Assembly (NCBI GenBank): GCA_031270515.1
Contig: JAISXM010000074.1
Span: 1 to 12,653 of the forward strand
Source: Holosporales bacterium
Lineage (GTDB): Bacteria > Pseudomonadota > Alphaproteobacteria > BNTO01
Direction: 5' to 3'
Length of the DNA stretch: 12,653 nucleotides
Shown: positions 1-7,221 of the stretch, in pieces
How the letters are laid out: each line of letters begins with the position of its first letter
Position numbering within the stretch: the stretch's first letter is position 1
Translations under genes and position numbers: made by a program
The notes under the pieces: generated by a model
What the model was told of the DNA's origin: nothing
Database searches by the model: none
The model's input: only the letters and a program-made list of their open reading frames with translations

Positions 1-94
1 TTAAAACTTTAAAGGTCTTTTTCTAAAAAAACTACCCCATCACAACAGCAGTTTTCTAGCATCAACTAGCCGGTCTCATGGGCTCAAATTTGTC

Positions 95-2335
95 TCACAT
101 CTTTGTGAACCTACACATAGCTGGGGGATACTCTAGATCTGCTGCATTTCTAATGAAATTTCTCGCTTCTTCGATATCCTCTTCATCTGAGGCACTTTCT
201 CCCCCACCAATGCCACACAACAAAGATATTCCATATTCGAATATCGCTCTTGGGTCTCCCTTATTTGCCGCCAGATGCAGCAATTTTTCAGTTCCTTCTA
301 AATAAAATTCACGATTGTACAGCCACCCAACTCCAATTTTGCGTAGATTTCTTTCGCGCTCTTGATATTCCGCAGCGGGAAAAAAAACATCATGTAGACA
401 AGTTGTAACATCATGCTCTGGCGGCAAATGCAAAAGCTCTCGCAAAATATCGTCTCGATTAGGTAAAGTATCTTGCACATTCTGCAAAAACTCCCGATAT
501 TCAGCTACACCGACTCCTCGACTTGCCGCCATATGGGAGCACCTTACTGCCTCCCCTAAATTTCTTTCACGACCAATACCATCTCGAAAAAGCACACCCA
601 ATTGGTGTAGAGCTTCAGGATGACTTTGATTTGCTGCAGCTTCTATGAAGCTTCCAGCTTCAGCCAGAGCAGCTTCATTGGTGCCGGCGTTCCGAAACAA
701 CACCATCCCCAATTCGGATTGAGCTTCTGCGAACCCGTTATTTGCCGCACGACGCAAGTATTCATCCGCAATTGCGTTTGCACCAGCTGCGTTTGCACCA
801 GCTGCGATTGCACCAGTTCTGCGCATTTGCATCGCATATTCGTATTGAGCTTCTGCGCACTGCTCCTCGTACCCCTCCTCGTTCTGTGCCGCGAGACGTA
901 AGCACTCGTACGCCTCTTTGTGATCTAATGCAACACCAACGCCATACAAATAAAGCCTCCAAAGCGCGTACCTAGCTCTAGCAGAGCCTTGCCTTGCCGC
1001 CGCACGTAAGAGCTGTGCAGCCATTGATATCGCGTGTTCGGGAACATAATCGTTGACACCAATTTCATCCTCTCCATCCTCTAGGGCCTGCAACCCCAAA
1101 TTGCACATAACGTCAACCTGTTCATTGTCTGTCATAAATCTTACGCACGTTGCAGATCTTCCCATATCCTGAAGAGTCATATTTCGGACCCGCCGCCGCA
1201 CAAGTATGGGCAGCAAAATCCGCAATAATTCGCCCATAGCTCTAGGATCCCCTTGAGCTGCCGCAGCAACTAATAACGATATCGCTGTTTCGAAGAGATC
1301 CGTGATGCCGGTGTCCAACAAAAGCATCCCCAATTGGAACTGGGCTTCAGCATGCCTTCGATCGGCCGCCATGCTGAGGAATCTTGCCGCGTCATCCAGG
1401 TTAGGGTCAGCCTCATCTTGATGATTAGGGTCAGCCTCATCTTGATGATCATGGTCAGCCTCATCTTGATGATCATGGTCAGCCTCATCTTGATGATTAG
1501 GGTCAGCCTCATCTTGATGATTAGGGTCAGCCTCATCTTGATGATTATGGTCAGCCTCATACCTTTTCTTGAAAAACATCCCCAACTCGAACAGAGCGTC
1601 AGCACACCCAACCTGATCTTCAGTCTGCCATTGCTCTGCAAAAATACACAAGCGCTCTAGCGCCATTGCTCTGACAGCTTCGGGAGCCATGTCGTTCTTC
1701 AGAATATGCCCTAATACGACTATAGCTGCAGGATGCTCTTGCTCTGCTACATAATCTAAGCAAAATGTCACTCTTTCTATAGTATCTTCTATCACTTGTC
1801 TTATGTCATCTGTGCCCGGGCCGTCCTGCATAGCTGCGTCCCGCCCTTGAACTGCATTGTCAATTGCGCCAAGGCCGTCCAGCAAAATCTTCAGCAACAT
1901 GCGTATAGCTCCGTCATGTCCTTGAATTGCCGCGCCAATGAATAACTGTGCCATTGTTGTGAATCGCCATACTATTGCGACGTCGGGCACCTGAGCGTCG
2001 TTCCGCAAGATCTCCCCTGCTCGGAACAGAGCTTCAGGATCACCTTGACGTGTTCCGTCCATTAAGTGCGTTGCCTCGTATGCTCCAATGGCAGCGGTAA
2101 AAAAAGTATACAGTATACTAACCGGTGCCTCATAGGCAGGTGCCTCACCATCCGGGAGACAATCATTCTCTGGATACAATACTCTTATATCCCCAGTCTC
2201 CATATATATTTCCCACCGTGTCTGCTGTTCCTCATCATCGTAAGAACAGTAGCAGCTCCCAATTGCGGCGATTAGCGCCGTGCATATGCCGGCGAACAAG
2301 CGTCGCCTTTTTGTTGCATGTGTTACAATACTCAT
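95..2335 (-). CDS. Exported Sel1-like repeat protein with an Asp/His-rich octapeptide array
   Basis: This is an alpha-helical solenoid protein of about 746 residues, with a Lys/Arg-rich N-terminus (KRRR), a hydrophobic stretch and a possible lipobox ending in IGSC, so it is probably exported or a lipoprotein. Sel1-type units are visible throughout, for example AEAQFQLGMLLLDTG, ARARYALWRLYLYGVGV, AEAQSELGMVL, PEALHQLGVLFRDGIG and, near the end, DPRAIFEYGISLLCGIGG. Around residues 266-320 the loop between the two helices of one unit is replaced by a tandem DEADPNHQ-type octapeptide. Sel1 proteins are protein-interaction scaffolds; in intracellular bacteria many act on the host, which is an inference here. 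An ATG at 2353 would add six residues. I prefer 2335 because a sigma70-like promoter at 2368-2396 would leave 2353 only about 8 nt of leader. No target or partner can be named. Confidence 0.88.
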   Translation of the reverse strand: MSIVTHATKRRRLFAGICTALIAAIGSCYCSYDDEEQQTRWEIYMETGDIRVLYPENDCLPDGEAPAYEAPVSILYTFFTAAIGAYEATHLMDGTRQGDPEALFRAGEILRNDAQVPDVAIVWRFTTMAQLFIGAAIQGHDGAIRMLLKILLDGLGAIDNAVQGRDAAMQDGPGTDDIRQVIEDTIERVTFCLDYVAEQEHPAAIVVLGHILKNDMAPEAVRAMALERLCIFAEQWQTEDQVGCADALFELGMFFKKRYEADHNHQDEADPNHQDEADPNHQDEADHDHQDEADHDHQDEADPNHQDEADPNLDDAARFLSMAADRRHAEAQFQLGMLLLDTGITDLFETAISLLVAAAAQGDPRAMGELLRILLPILVRRRVRNMTLQDMGRSATCVRFMTDNEQVDVMCNLGLQALEDGEDEIGVNDYVPEHAISMAAQLLRAAARQGSARARYALWRLYLYGVGVALDHKEAYECLRLAAQNEEGYEEQCAEAQYEYAMQMRRTGAIAAGANAAGANAIADEYLRRAANNGFAEAQSELGMVLFRNAGTNEAALAEAGSFIEAAANQSHPEALHQLGVLFRDGIGRERNLGEAVRCSHMAASRGVGVAEYREFLQNVQDTLPNRDDILRELLHLPPEHDVTTCLHDVFFPAAEYQERERNLRKIGVGWLYNREFYLEGTEKLLHLAANKGDPRAIFEYGISLLCGIGGGESASDEEDIEEARNFIRNAADLEYPPAMCRFTKM
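774..818. repeat. 15-bp tandem triplication in the Sel1 gene
   Basis: Three consecutive 15-bp copies of gcgtttgcaccagct (the last with two changes) encode the Ala/Gly-rich AGANA-type pentapeptides on the minus strand, between two Sel1 helices. Confidence 0.85.
1405..1560. repeat. 24-bp tandem repeat (6 full units plus a partial) in the Sel1 gene
   Basis: Units start at 1405, 1429, 1453, 1477, 1501 and 1525, with a partial copy from 1549. Units differ mainly at the third base block (tta versus tca, ag versus at). On the minus strand each encodes DEADPNHQ, DEADHDHQ or a close variant. The period is a multiple of three, so copy-number change keeps the frame. Confidence 0.95.
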
Positions 2336-2367
2336 ATAAAAACTCAAATTCATGACAGCTTAAACTT

Positions 2368-2396
2368 AGAGTAGAGTAATGCTAGTGAATTGTCAA
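2368..2396 (-). promoter_or_regulatory. Sigma70-like promoter for the Sel1 gene
   Basis: On the minus strand a perfect TTGACA (-35, at 2391-2396) is followed by a 17-nt spacer and TACTCT (-10, at 2368-2373; three of six consensus bases). Transcription would begin near 2361, which favours the ATG at 2335. The weak -10 limits confidence. Confidence 0.5.
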
Positions 2397-2436
2397 GCAT
2401 TTTTTTACATATTTCTTAGCACCCTAGGGCCAAATC

Positions 2437-2761
2437 CTAGCAATTAAGTAACAATCTTTCGTACTTTTCCATCAGATCATCGACGCCCATACAATTATTG
2501 AATATTTCTTCCGAAATATTAGTTGCCCCCTGGCACCTCATAATATTCAGCGCTATATCTATGCACACCGAAAATGGATGCGGAACTTTGGAGAGCTAGA
2601 ACTGAAAAAGTAAGGATCGCCCAAAGCGGGTACTCTTTGCCATTAAACTCGCGAACGTCATAAACGGATTTCATAGCATTGTTAAAAAAGTATGTGAACC
2701 TATACGCCCCCCTGCGATGCCTGCAATACAATGCCCCCCCGCTTGAAAAACCGGATTCCAT
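2437..2761 (-). pseudogene. Decayed coding stretch of unknown origin, possibly a kinase C-lobe remnant
   Basis: Two minus-strand readings look partly coding and overlap in different frames. The first is an 80-codon frame (2761-2519) whose ATG lies 2 bp after the pseudokinase stop. The second is a 52-codon open stretch (2595-2437) that reads VPHPFSVCIDIALNIMRC, then ISEEIFNNC, DDLMEKYERLL and a stop; it has no good start and is preceded in frame by TAG. The spacing of F..CIDIAL...ISEEIF loosely resembles the last helices of a protein kinase (F..MI.QCL...RP...IL in the neighbour). I infer a frameshifted remnant, perhaps of a kinase paralogue. The alternative is that the 80-codon frame alone is a small real gene. 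The C7 and C6 runs on the plus strand here are plausible frameshift sites. Confidence 0.3.
2501..2520. other. Perfect 8-bp inverted repeat with a 4-nt loop
   Basis: aatatttc-ttcc-gaaatatt forms an AT-rich hairpin at the end of the 80-codon reading. It has no T-run on either side, so a terminator role is doubtful. Confidence 0.4.
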
Positions 2762-2763
2762 TC

Positions 2764-4038
2764 TTATTGAGAGCCTTGAATGAACTCCAGAATATCTTTA
2801 ACTGCAGGTCTTGCTTCTGGAACACGGCTCAGGCACTGACCGATCATCTCAGCAAATCCTTCATAGGTGGATAACCGTCTCAGATTTATTTCTGCTGGGG
2901 AGTTGACAGGCTGCCCACACAGAATTTCATAGAAAATCACTCCCAGACTGAATACGTCGAGTTTTTGTCCCGCCGCAATGAAGTCCGTGGAATTAGCGTT
3001 CCGATCGGCGTCACAAACGCGTTGATATTCCGGGGCCGCGCAGTGTGACATCGTGTTTACGTCGGTCAACTTTTTGTGCCACAAATGGAACCCCAACTGG
3101 CCCGTAACAACAGCTGCACGTTCTTCCGGCGCGATTAGGACATTAGACGCGTTTAGATTGCCATGGCAACTCCCGGCGTCATGCAACGCGCGCACACCTT
3201 TAGTCACGCCAACCATTATATTGATCCGCATTTCGTCCCATTCACGTAAGAATAGACTTGCGTCTCGCAATGGGTCGCCCGTTGATCTGCAATCATCTGA
3301 AGGTATTCCATCAGCTGACTGACGGGCGTTGCGAACTTTAATTAAATGCGAGTAAAGATCCCCAGATGGTGCATAGCGCGTAAACATCACTATGTCTTTT
3401 TCCTCAACCCCCAAGCGCAGAATCTCTACAAGATTGGAGTCTGCAATTTGCGCTAACGGCGCCAACTGTAAAGCTGCGACCTGGAGGCGTCTCTGATCGA
3501 CGAGTCGAACATTTAAAAAAAAGTTGTTCCCAATTGGATAAAGTTTGCGTACGAACTGCTCCCCCCCGACGTCGACAATATGAGTCGCGTGATCCGAACC
3601 TCTGTTCAAACGAAGGCCAACTCTAGGGTTCAACTGCCCGTTTCCCATCAACACATCGCGCGCAGTGATGAGGTCATTGGGGTCGTAAGACGGGGCCCAA
3701 GTGCCTCGCATTATGTCATGGTAAATGTCTGGATAGTTTTCCCTCATCGCATTGAAAATCGCATCCACGTCGACATTAGGGTCCAGTCCACTAATTACCC
3801 TGGGTGACACATGGACGAGCGTCTCAAGCGTTATACGCTCCTCTTGGGGGCACGTCATATTGTGAACCAAAAATTTGACAATCTTGCGCGTCTTTCCAAT
3901 TGCGTCATCAGCATATCCGACCGCGTCTGGAGCCCAAAAATTCATTGATGCGACGTTGGAAAATTCATCCTGCGCGATTGGATCCACCCCATCTATCAAA
4001 CGACGAGCACGCACCCAAGAAGAAATTGGGGATAACAT
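2764..4038 (-). CDS. Eukaryotic-like protein pseudokinase
   Basis: This is a 424-residue protein (from the ATG at 4038) with an unrecognised N-terminal part of about 140 residues and a C-terminal protein-kinase fold. Visible kinase landmarks are the beta3 lysine in FVRKLY (about residue 165), a hinge region reading TRYAPSGDLYSHL, the intact APE motif in CAAPEY (335-337), the alphaF motif KLDVFSLGVIFYEIL, and the final ARP arginine. Catalytic residues are lost: HRD is HGN (292-294), the loop lysine is Asn, DFG is QLG (314-316), and the glycine loop reads NRGSDHA. Such proteins usually act as scaffolds or regulators rather than enzymes. The minus-strand frame stays open as far as 4626, but that part is antisense to the ankyrin gene and does not look like kinase sequence. 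The start at 4038 lacks a well-spaced ribosome binding site and is therefore uncertain. Confidence 0.82.
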   Translation of the reverse strand: MLSPISSWVRARRLIDGVDPIAQDEFSNVASMNFWAPDAVGYADDAIGKTRKIVKFLVHNMTCPQEERITLETLVHVSPRVISGLDPNVDVDAIFNAMRENYPDIYHDIMRGTWAPSYDPNDLITARDVLMGNGQLNPRVGLRLNRGSDHATHIVDVGGEQFVRKLYPIGNNFFLNVRLVDQRRLQVAALQLAPLAQIADSNLVEILRLGVEEKDIVMFTRYAPSGDLYSHLIKVRNARQSADGIPSDDCRSTGDPLRDASLFLREWDEMRINIMVGVTKGVRALHDAGSCHGNLNASNVLIAPEERAAVVTGQLGFHLWHKKLTDVNTMSHCAAPEYQRVCDADRNANSTDFIAAGQKLDVFSLGVIFYEILCGQPVNSPAEINLRRLSTYEGFAEMIGQCLSRVPEARPAVKDILEFIQGSQ

Positions 4039-4071
4039 ACCCTGAGAAGCGAATGTGTTCAGTAAAACGGC

Positions 4072-4647
4072 ATGGACAAGTACGTTGACCTTCCTGATAT
4101 AGGCATACACGTACCGCTTTCGTATGCAGTCGAATACTATGACGTCGACGTCGCGCAATTGTTGCTCAAATATGGCGCCGAAATAGAGCAGGGCTCGTAT
4201 GGAAGGCAATCGCCCCTTTATAGGGCTGCAATATTGGGAAACTTCGAAATGGTGAAAATGCTTGTTGAACACGGCGCGCTCATCGACAACGGGCATTACT
4301 GGGGTATAACTCCGCTTTCTGCCGCGGCTAGCTGTGGAAAAGATGACGACAACACTGCCAATGCCCCGCAAGGTGAATACATTAAGATTGTCAAATTCCT
4401 GATCGCGCATGGTGCCGAGGTAAACACGCATACTGAGAAGTATGGAACTACTTCTCTCACTTGGGCGGTTATGGCGAATTGCCCTGAGATTGTGGAGATT
4501 CTGATAGAGCACGGGGCGGACATCCACTGGACAAAGGAGAATCACAATGACTCTGATCCTCCCATTGAGATCGCACGAGCAAAGAAATATGAGAAAGTCC
4601 GACAAGTCTTGGAGAAGGCATTGCACAAAAGGCTCAATCCTTGTTAG
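4072..4647 (+). CDS. Ankyrin-repeat protein
   Basis: This 191-residue protein consists almost entirely of ankyrin repeats. Typical units include PLSYAVEYYDVDVAQLLLKYG, SPLYRAAILGNFEMVKMLVEHGA, TPLSAAASCG followed by an insertion and IVKFLIAHGAEVN, then TSLTWAVMANCPEIVEILIEHGADIH and a shorter C-terminal cap. No signal peptide is seen. The first repeat begins within about ten residues of the ATG, and an in-frame TAA lies only three codons upstream (4063-4065), so the gene is either naturally short or 5'-truncated. It is divergent from the pseudokinase with only 33 bp between the chosen starts. Ankyrin repeats bind proteins; an effector role in a host is an inference. A group II intron remnant lies 36 bp past its stop. 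Confidence 0.88.
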   Translation: MDKYVDLPDIGIHVPLSYAVEYYDVDVAQLLLKYGAEIEQGSYGRQSPLYRAAILGNFEMVKMLVEHGALIDNGHYWGITPLSAAASCGKDDDNTANAPQGEYIKIVKFLIAHGAEVNTHTEKYGTTSLTWAVMANCPEIVEILIEHGADIHWTKENHNDSDPPIEIARAKKYEKVRQVLEKALHKRLNPC

Positions 4648-4958
4648 GGGTCATTTTATTGAACGGAAGGGGGCTGACTCACGGAACCGTACTTGACAGT
4701 CTCCCGTCATACGGCTCTTGTTATTCCCTTACTTCAAAATGTTGTAAGGTCTGCTTAGTGATTCAATGTTTGCCACGAACTACGCCGCATATTTAAACTA
4801 AGCCAGAACAATTCATATCACAAACGTTTAAATTTGCAAAATGCCCGGGGACTGAGCAGTAACGCCCTTTTTGATAGGGATGTTAACTCTTTTTTTCCCA
4901 TTTGTTGGATAGACTGGTTGTATGGAGGGACGGTGTAACGTACTTTAGGGAGATAAAT
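4648..4958. other. Intergenic stretch without an intact gene
   Basis: Between the ankyrin gene and the small acidic protein gene lies 311 bp with no convincing gene. It holds the group II intron domain V at 4684-4717. On the minus strand the sequence to its right (4718 to about 4900) would be the upstream intron part but encodes no recognisable reverse transcriptase or maturase. Confidence 0.6.
4684..4717 (-). mobile_element. Group II intron domain V (remnant of an intron 3' end)
   Basis: On the minus strand this 34-nt segment has the canonical domain V form. An outer stem GAGCCGTA pairs with TACGGTTC and carries the catalytic AGC triad at positions 2-4. A 2-nt bulge (AG) follows. The inner stem TGACGG pairs with CTGTCA and is closed by a GAGA (GNRA) tetraloop. 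Length, bulge position and triad all match the family. Downstream (4650-4683) a GTCA/TGAC pairing may be what is left of domain VI, but a normal bulged-A hairpin is not evident. No intron-encoded protein is found within the window, so this is a truncated copy. Confidence 0.82.
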
Positions 4959-5204
4959 ATGAAGAACGCGTGGTTTATTGTTGTGTCGTTGTTTGGCTTG
5001 GCATGCACCAATGGTTATTGTGGTGGTGATGGCGACGGGGATGGCAACGGGGATGGCACAACTGACATACAGAGCACAAGCGAGGACGAAGTTGGCACAA
5101 GCGAGGAAGGAGTTGGCACAAGCTATGACGAAGTCGATCAGACACAATTGTTTACGGTGAGTCCTGATGATGTCTGCGATGAGAGTGAGATACTTAACGG
5201 TTAA
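4959..5204 (+). CDS. Small acidic exported protein, possible lipoprotein, Gly-Asp-rich
   Basis: This 81-residue protein starts at an ATG preceded by AGGGAG about 7 nt upstream, the clearest ribosome binding site in the window. The N-terminus MKNAWFIVVSLFGLAC is a signal peptide with a weak lipobox (GLAC). The mature part begins with a GGDGDGDGNGDGT run, continues with three seven-residue copies (SEDEVGT, SEEGVGT, SYDEVDQ) and ends in an acidic tail. The alternating Asp/Gly run resembles Ca-binding DxDxDG loops, but this is only a compositional hint. I do not recognise the family. It converges on the hemY-like gene, whose stop is 69 bp away. Confidence 0.72.
   Translation: MKNAWFIVVSLFGLACTNGYCGGDGDGDGNGDGTTDIQSTSEDEVGTSEEGVGTSYDEVDQTQLFTVSPDDVCDESEILNG
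5083..5145. repeat. 21-bp tandem repeat in the small acidic protein gene
   Basis: Three adjacent copies of an agcgaggacgaagttggcaca-type unit, the third diverged, encode seven-residue acidic repeats. The period keeps the reading frame. Confidence 0.7.
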
Positions 5205-5273
5205 AAATACGGACTTATATTGCCGTCAATTGCTTGCAAAATAAGATAGCCACGTCCTACGTTTTGGGTAGCA

Positions 5274-7178
5274 CTACTTCATTGCGAGCGGCACAACTTG
5301 CCATGCCAAAGAATCCAAATTCCCGCATCGCACACAGTAGCTACGATACGTTACGGTGCGGGATTTGCAAATTTGGCACTCATATAAATCGAGTCCTATT
5401 TGCGCGTCGTCCGGGCCTGTATGCGAGTTAGGCGCCCCAGAAGACGCGATATGTTCTCGTCCTATTTGCGCGTAATCACCTGTGTGCGGGTTGGGTCGCG
5501 CCCCGGAGCAAGACGCTATCTTTTGCATACGCGGACTGACAAGTGGCGCCCAGAGAGCGTTTAGCTTGCTCGCGTAGGGCTTAGCCTCTCCGGGTAGTCC
5601 TGCAGCGTTAGCAGTTTTAGCCAGCAAATACAATGCTTCTGGTGCAAACGCATCAAATCTGTCGCTGTCTGGTGCAAACGCGTCGAATCTGCCGCTGCCT
5701 GGTGCAAACGCATCTCGTCTTCCGCTGTCTGGTGCAAACGCGTCGAATCTGCCGCTGCCTGTTGCAAAAGCATCAAATCTGCCGTTGTCTGCTGCAAAAT
5801 CATCAAATCTGTCGCTGCCTGCAGCATATAAGGCTAAGGCTCGCTTTATCTTCTCGTAAACCTCGAGCGCGTTTAGTTTAGTATTAATTGACAGAAACTT
5901 GTCTAACACGCGCTCACACGGTCGCACCTTAAGCAGGGCAAACAGCTTTTGAATGGCAACGGACTCGCTCCAACTATCGGCCATCCAGCACACGGCATCG
6001 ATATTTGTGGGGTCCAATTCATACGCGCGAGTAACGTGCTCGGCTGCCTGGTTGGCGCGGTCGTTTGCGGCTTGGTTGGCGTGGTCGTTTGCGGTATGGT
6101 TGCTGCTGGCCTGGTTGACGCGGTCGTTTGCGGTCTGGTTTGCGTGCTCGTTGGCCTGGTTGGCCATTATTCGACAAGCAAGTTCCGCATGCAAAATCGC
6201 GGAGTGCTTGCGCGACAATACTCGATCGGCCCCATCAATGGACCTGCGGCGAAAATCGTTTTCGACCGTTGATTCCTGCTGTGTTGAAGCAGCTTTCGCC
6301 GCAGGTATAATATCAGGCAGCAGTCGCAAATAAACCAAAAATATGCGGGACTGAAGTACTGTTCGCTTCTCTTTTTTTGATTGCTCGTAAATTATCAACA
6401 ATTCATGTAGAGCGCTGGCCCAGTCTGCGGTTTGCTCATGCGCGCGGGCTAAACATAGCCGACCAAACGTTTCCGCACCAATATTTCGACAAGCGCGACC
6501 GTTGGCGCATAGACGCGCGCGACTGTTGGAACATCGACTTGCTCGCCAATTTGAAGGAGGCGCGTTCAGACTCCGCGTCCAACTTTCCGCGCGCGAATCG
6601 TTCGTAGCACCTGCTCCGACATGTCCTGTGTTCGCGCGAATGCCACTTTTTGTTCCTGTGTACTCGCAAAAAGTGTTCGTAGTCCCTGCCCCCGCCTCAT
6701 AAAGTATTTGCTCAGCTACAGCCTTCATAGTCCGCCAATCAGAGCACTTTTCAGCAATCAACGCATAAGCAACCAACGCCTCCGTCGACAAAGGCTCATC
6801 GTGTTCATTTATCACAAATGGCAAACTTTTTCCTTCAAACGACGCACACGCACAATCAACCAGGCATTGCGCCATCTCCTTGCGCCTGAGATCTCGAAAA
6901 TAATTTCTGATTTTGCTAGGGAATTCCCATGCGCGCCGCCAATATTCGTACAAAAACGCGAACATCACCAGCGCAAGCAACGCCACCTCGCCAGCAAACG
7001 CAATCGAATATTTTTTTGAAAAATTTGGCATGTGCACAAGTATGGTGCCGTCTAGCGAAAATACGGCAATAGCAACGCAAACCACCACGACAAATTGGCA
7101 AACGACCTTTAGCACACGCGACACAATACAAAGACGCACACCCCATCTTACAAGAAAAACATTGGTATACCCAAACAC
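5274..7178 (-). CDS. hemY: HemY-like inner-membrane TPR protein with repeat expansions
   Basis: The N-terminus has two membrane helices separated by a short periplasmic loop (VVCQFVVVVCVAIAVFSLDG, then EVALLALVMFAFLYEYWRRA). A basic cytosolic segment and TPR-like helices follow (EALVAYALIAEKCSDWRTMK; GRLCLARAHEQTADWASALHELL). This is the layout of proteobacterial HemY, a membrane TPR protein linked genetically to late haem synthesis and unrelated to the Bacillus oxidase of the same name. The C-terminus has a CQIC...CVRC zinc-ribbon-like motif and DSLAW. At 634 residues it is clearly longer than the usual 400 or so; the excess is a Ser/Asn/Arg-rich stretch near 170-230, a HANQAAND-type array, FDAFAPDSGR decapeptides and a 22-residue duplication. 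The start is uncertain: GTG at 7178 has no ribosome binding site, and GTGs at 7124 or 7115 fit the usual HemY start better. It is divergent from the MFS gene. Confidence 0.8.
   Translation of the reverse strand: MFGYTNVFLVRWGVRLCIVSRVLKVVCQFVVVVCVAIAVFSLDGTILVHMPNFSKKYSIAFAGEVALLALVMFAFLYEYWRRAWEFPSKIRNYFRDLRRKEMAQCLVDCACASFEGKSLPFVINEHDEPLSTEALVAYALIAEKCSDWRTMKAVAEQILYEAGAGTTNTFCEYTGTKSGIRANTGHVGAGATNDSRAESWTRSLNAPPSNWRASRCSNSRARLCANGRACRNIGAETFGRLCLARAHEQTADWASALHELLIIYEQSKKEKRTVLQSRIFLVYLRLLPDIIPAAKAASTQQESTVENDFRRRSIDGADRVLSRKHSAILHAELACRIMANQANEHANQTANDRVNQASSNHTANDHANQAANDRANQAAEHVTRAYELDPTNIDAVCWMADSWSESVAIQKLFALLKVRPCERVLDKFLSINTKLNALEVYEKIKRALALYAAGSDRFDDFAADNGRFDAFATGSGRFDAFAPDSGRRDAFAPGSGRFDAFAPDSDRFDAFAPEALYLLAKTANAAGLPGEAKPYASKLNALWAPLVSPRMQKIASCSGARPNPHTGDYAQIGREHIASSGAPNSHTGPDDAQIGLDLYECQICKSRTVTYRSYCVRCGNLDSLAWQVVPLAMK
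5395..5526. repeat. 66-bp tandem duplication near the 3' end of the hemY-like gene
   Basis: Both copies start with cctatttgcgcgt, at 5395 and 5461, and diverge internally with compensating small indels. They encode two versions of an ASSGAPNSHTG...AQIG segment just before the cysteine motif. Confidence 0.8.
5641..5820. repeat. 30-bp tandem repeat (6 units) in the hemY-like gene
   Basis: Six exact-length 30-bp units start at 5641, 5671, 5701, 5731, 5761 and 5791. On the minus strand each encodes a decapeptide of the form FDAFAPDSGR. The units nearest the 5' end of the gene (5761-5820) are the most diverged, and the middle ones are near identical. Confidence 0.95.
6049..6160. repeat. 24-bp interrupted repeat in the hemY-like gene
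   Basis: tggttggcgcggtcgtttgc-type units begin at 6049, 6073 and 6112, with shorter diverged units between and after them. They encode an Asn/Ala-rich HANQAANDRANQ segment on the minus strand, next to a TPR helix. Confidence 0.85.
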
Positions 7179-7221
7179 TAATACAACGTGCTACAATTCC
7201 CCCAAAGGGTGGTTTACTGTT

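Noticed and set aside
1270..1660. Long open frames on both strands through the 24-bp repeat
   Set aside because: A repeat whose period is a multiple of three without stops is open in several frames; only the frame continuous with Sel1 units is protein-like.
4039..4626. N-terminal extension of the pseudokinase by 196 residues
   Set aside because: It is antisense to clear ankyrin repeats and has no kinase-like or other recognisable sequence.
5641..5820. CRISPR array suggested by six regular 30-bp units
   Set aside because: There are no spacers, the units are contiguous, and they encode a decapeptide in the gene frame.
5949..6333. Plus-strand open frames of 107 and 126 codons inside the hemY-like gene
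   Set aside because: They are complementary to the Asn/Ala repeat and TPR coding; their sequence is low-complexity antisense.
6913..7221. N-terminal extension of the MFS transporter by 103 residues
   Set aside because: It is antisense to the HemY membrane region; the ATG at 7222 with a ribosome binding site gives the normal family length.
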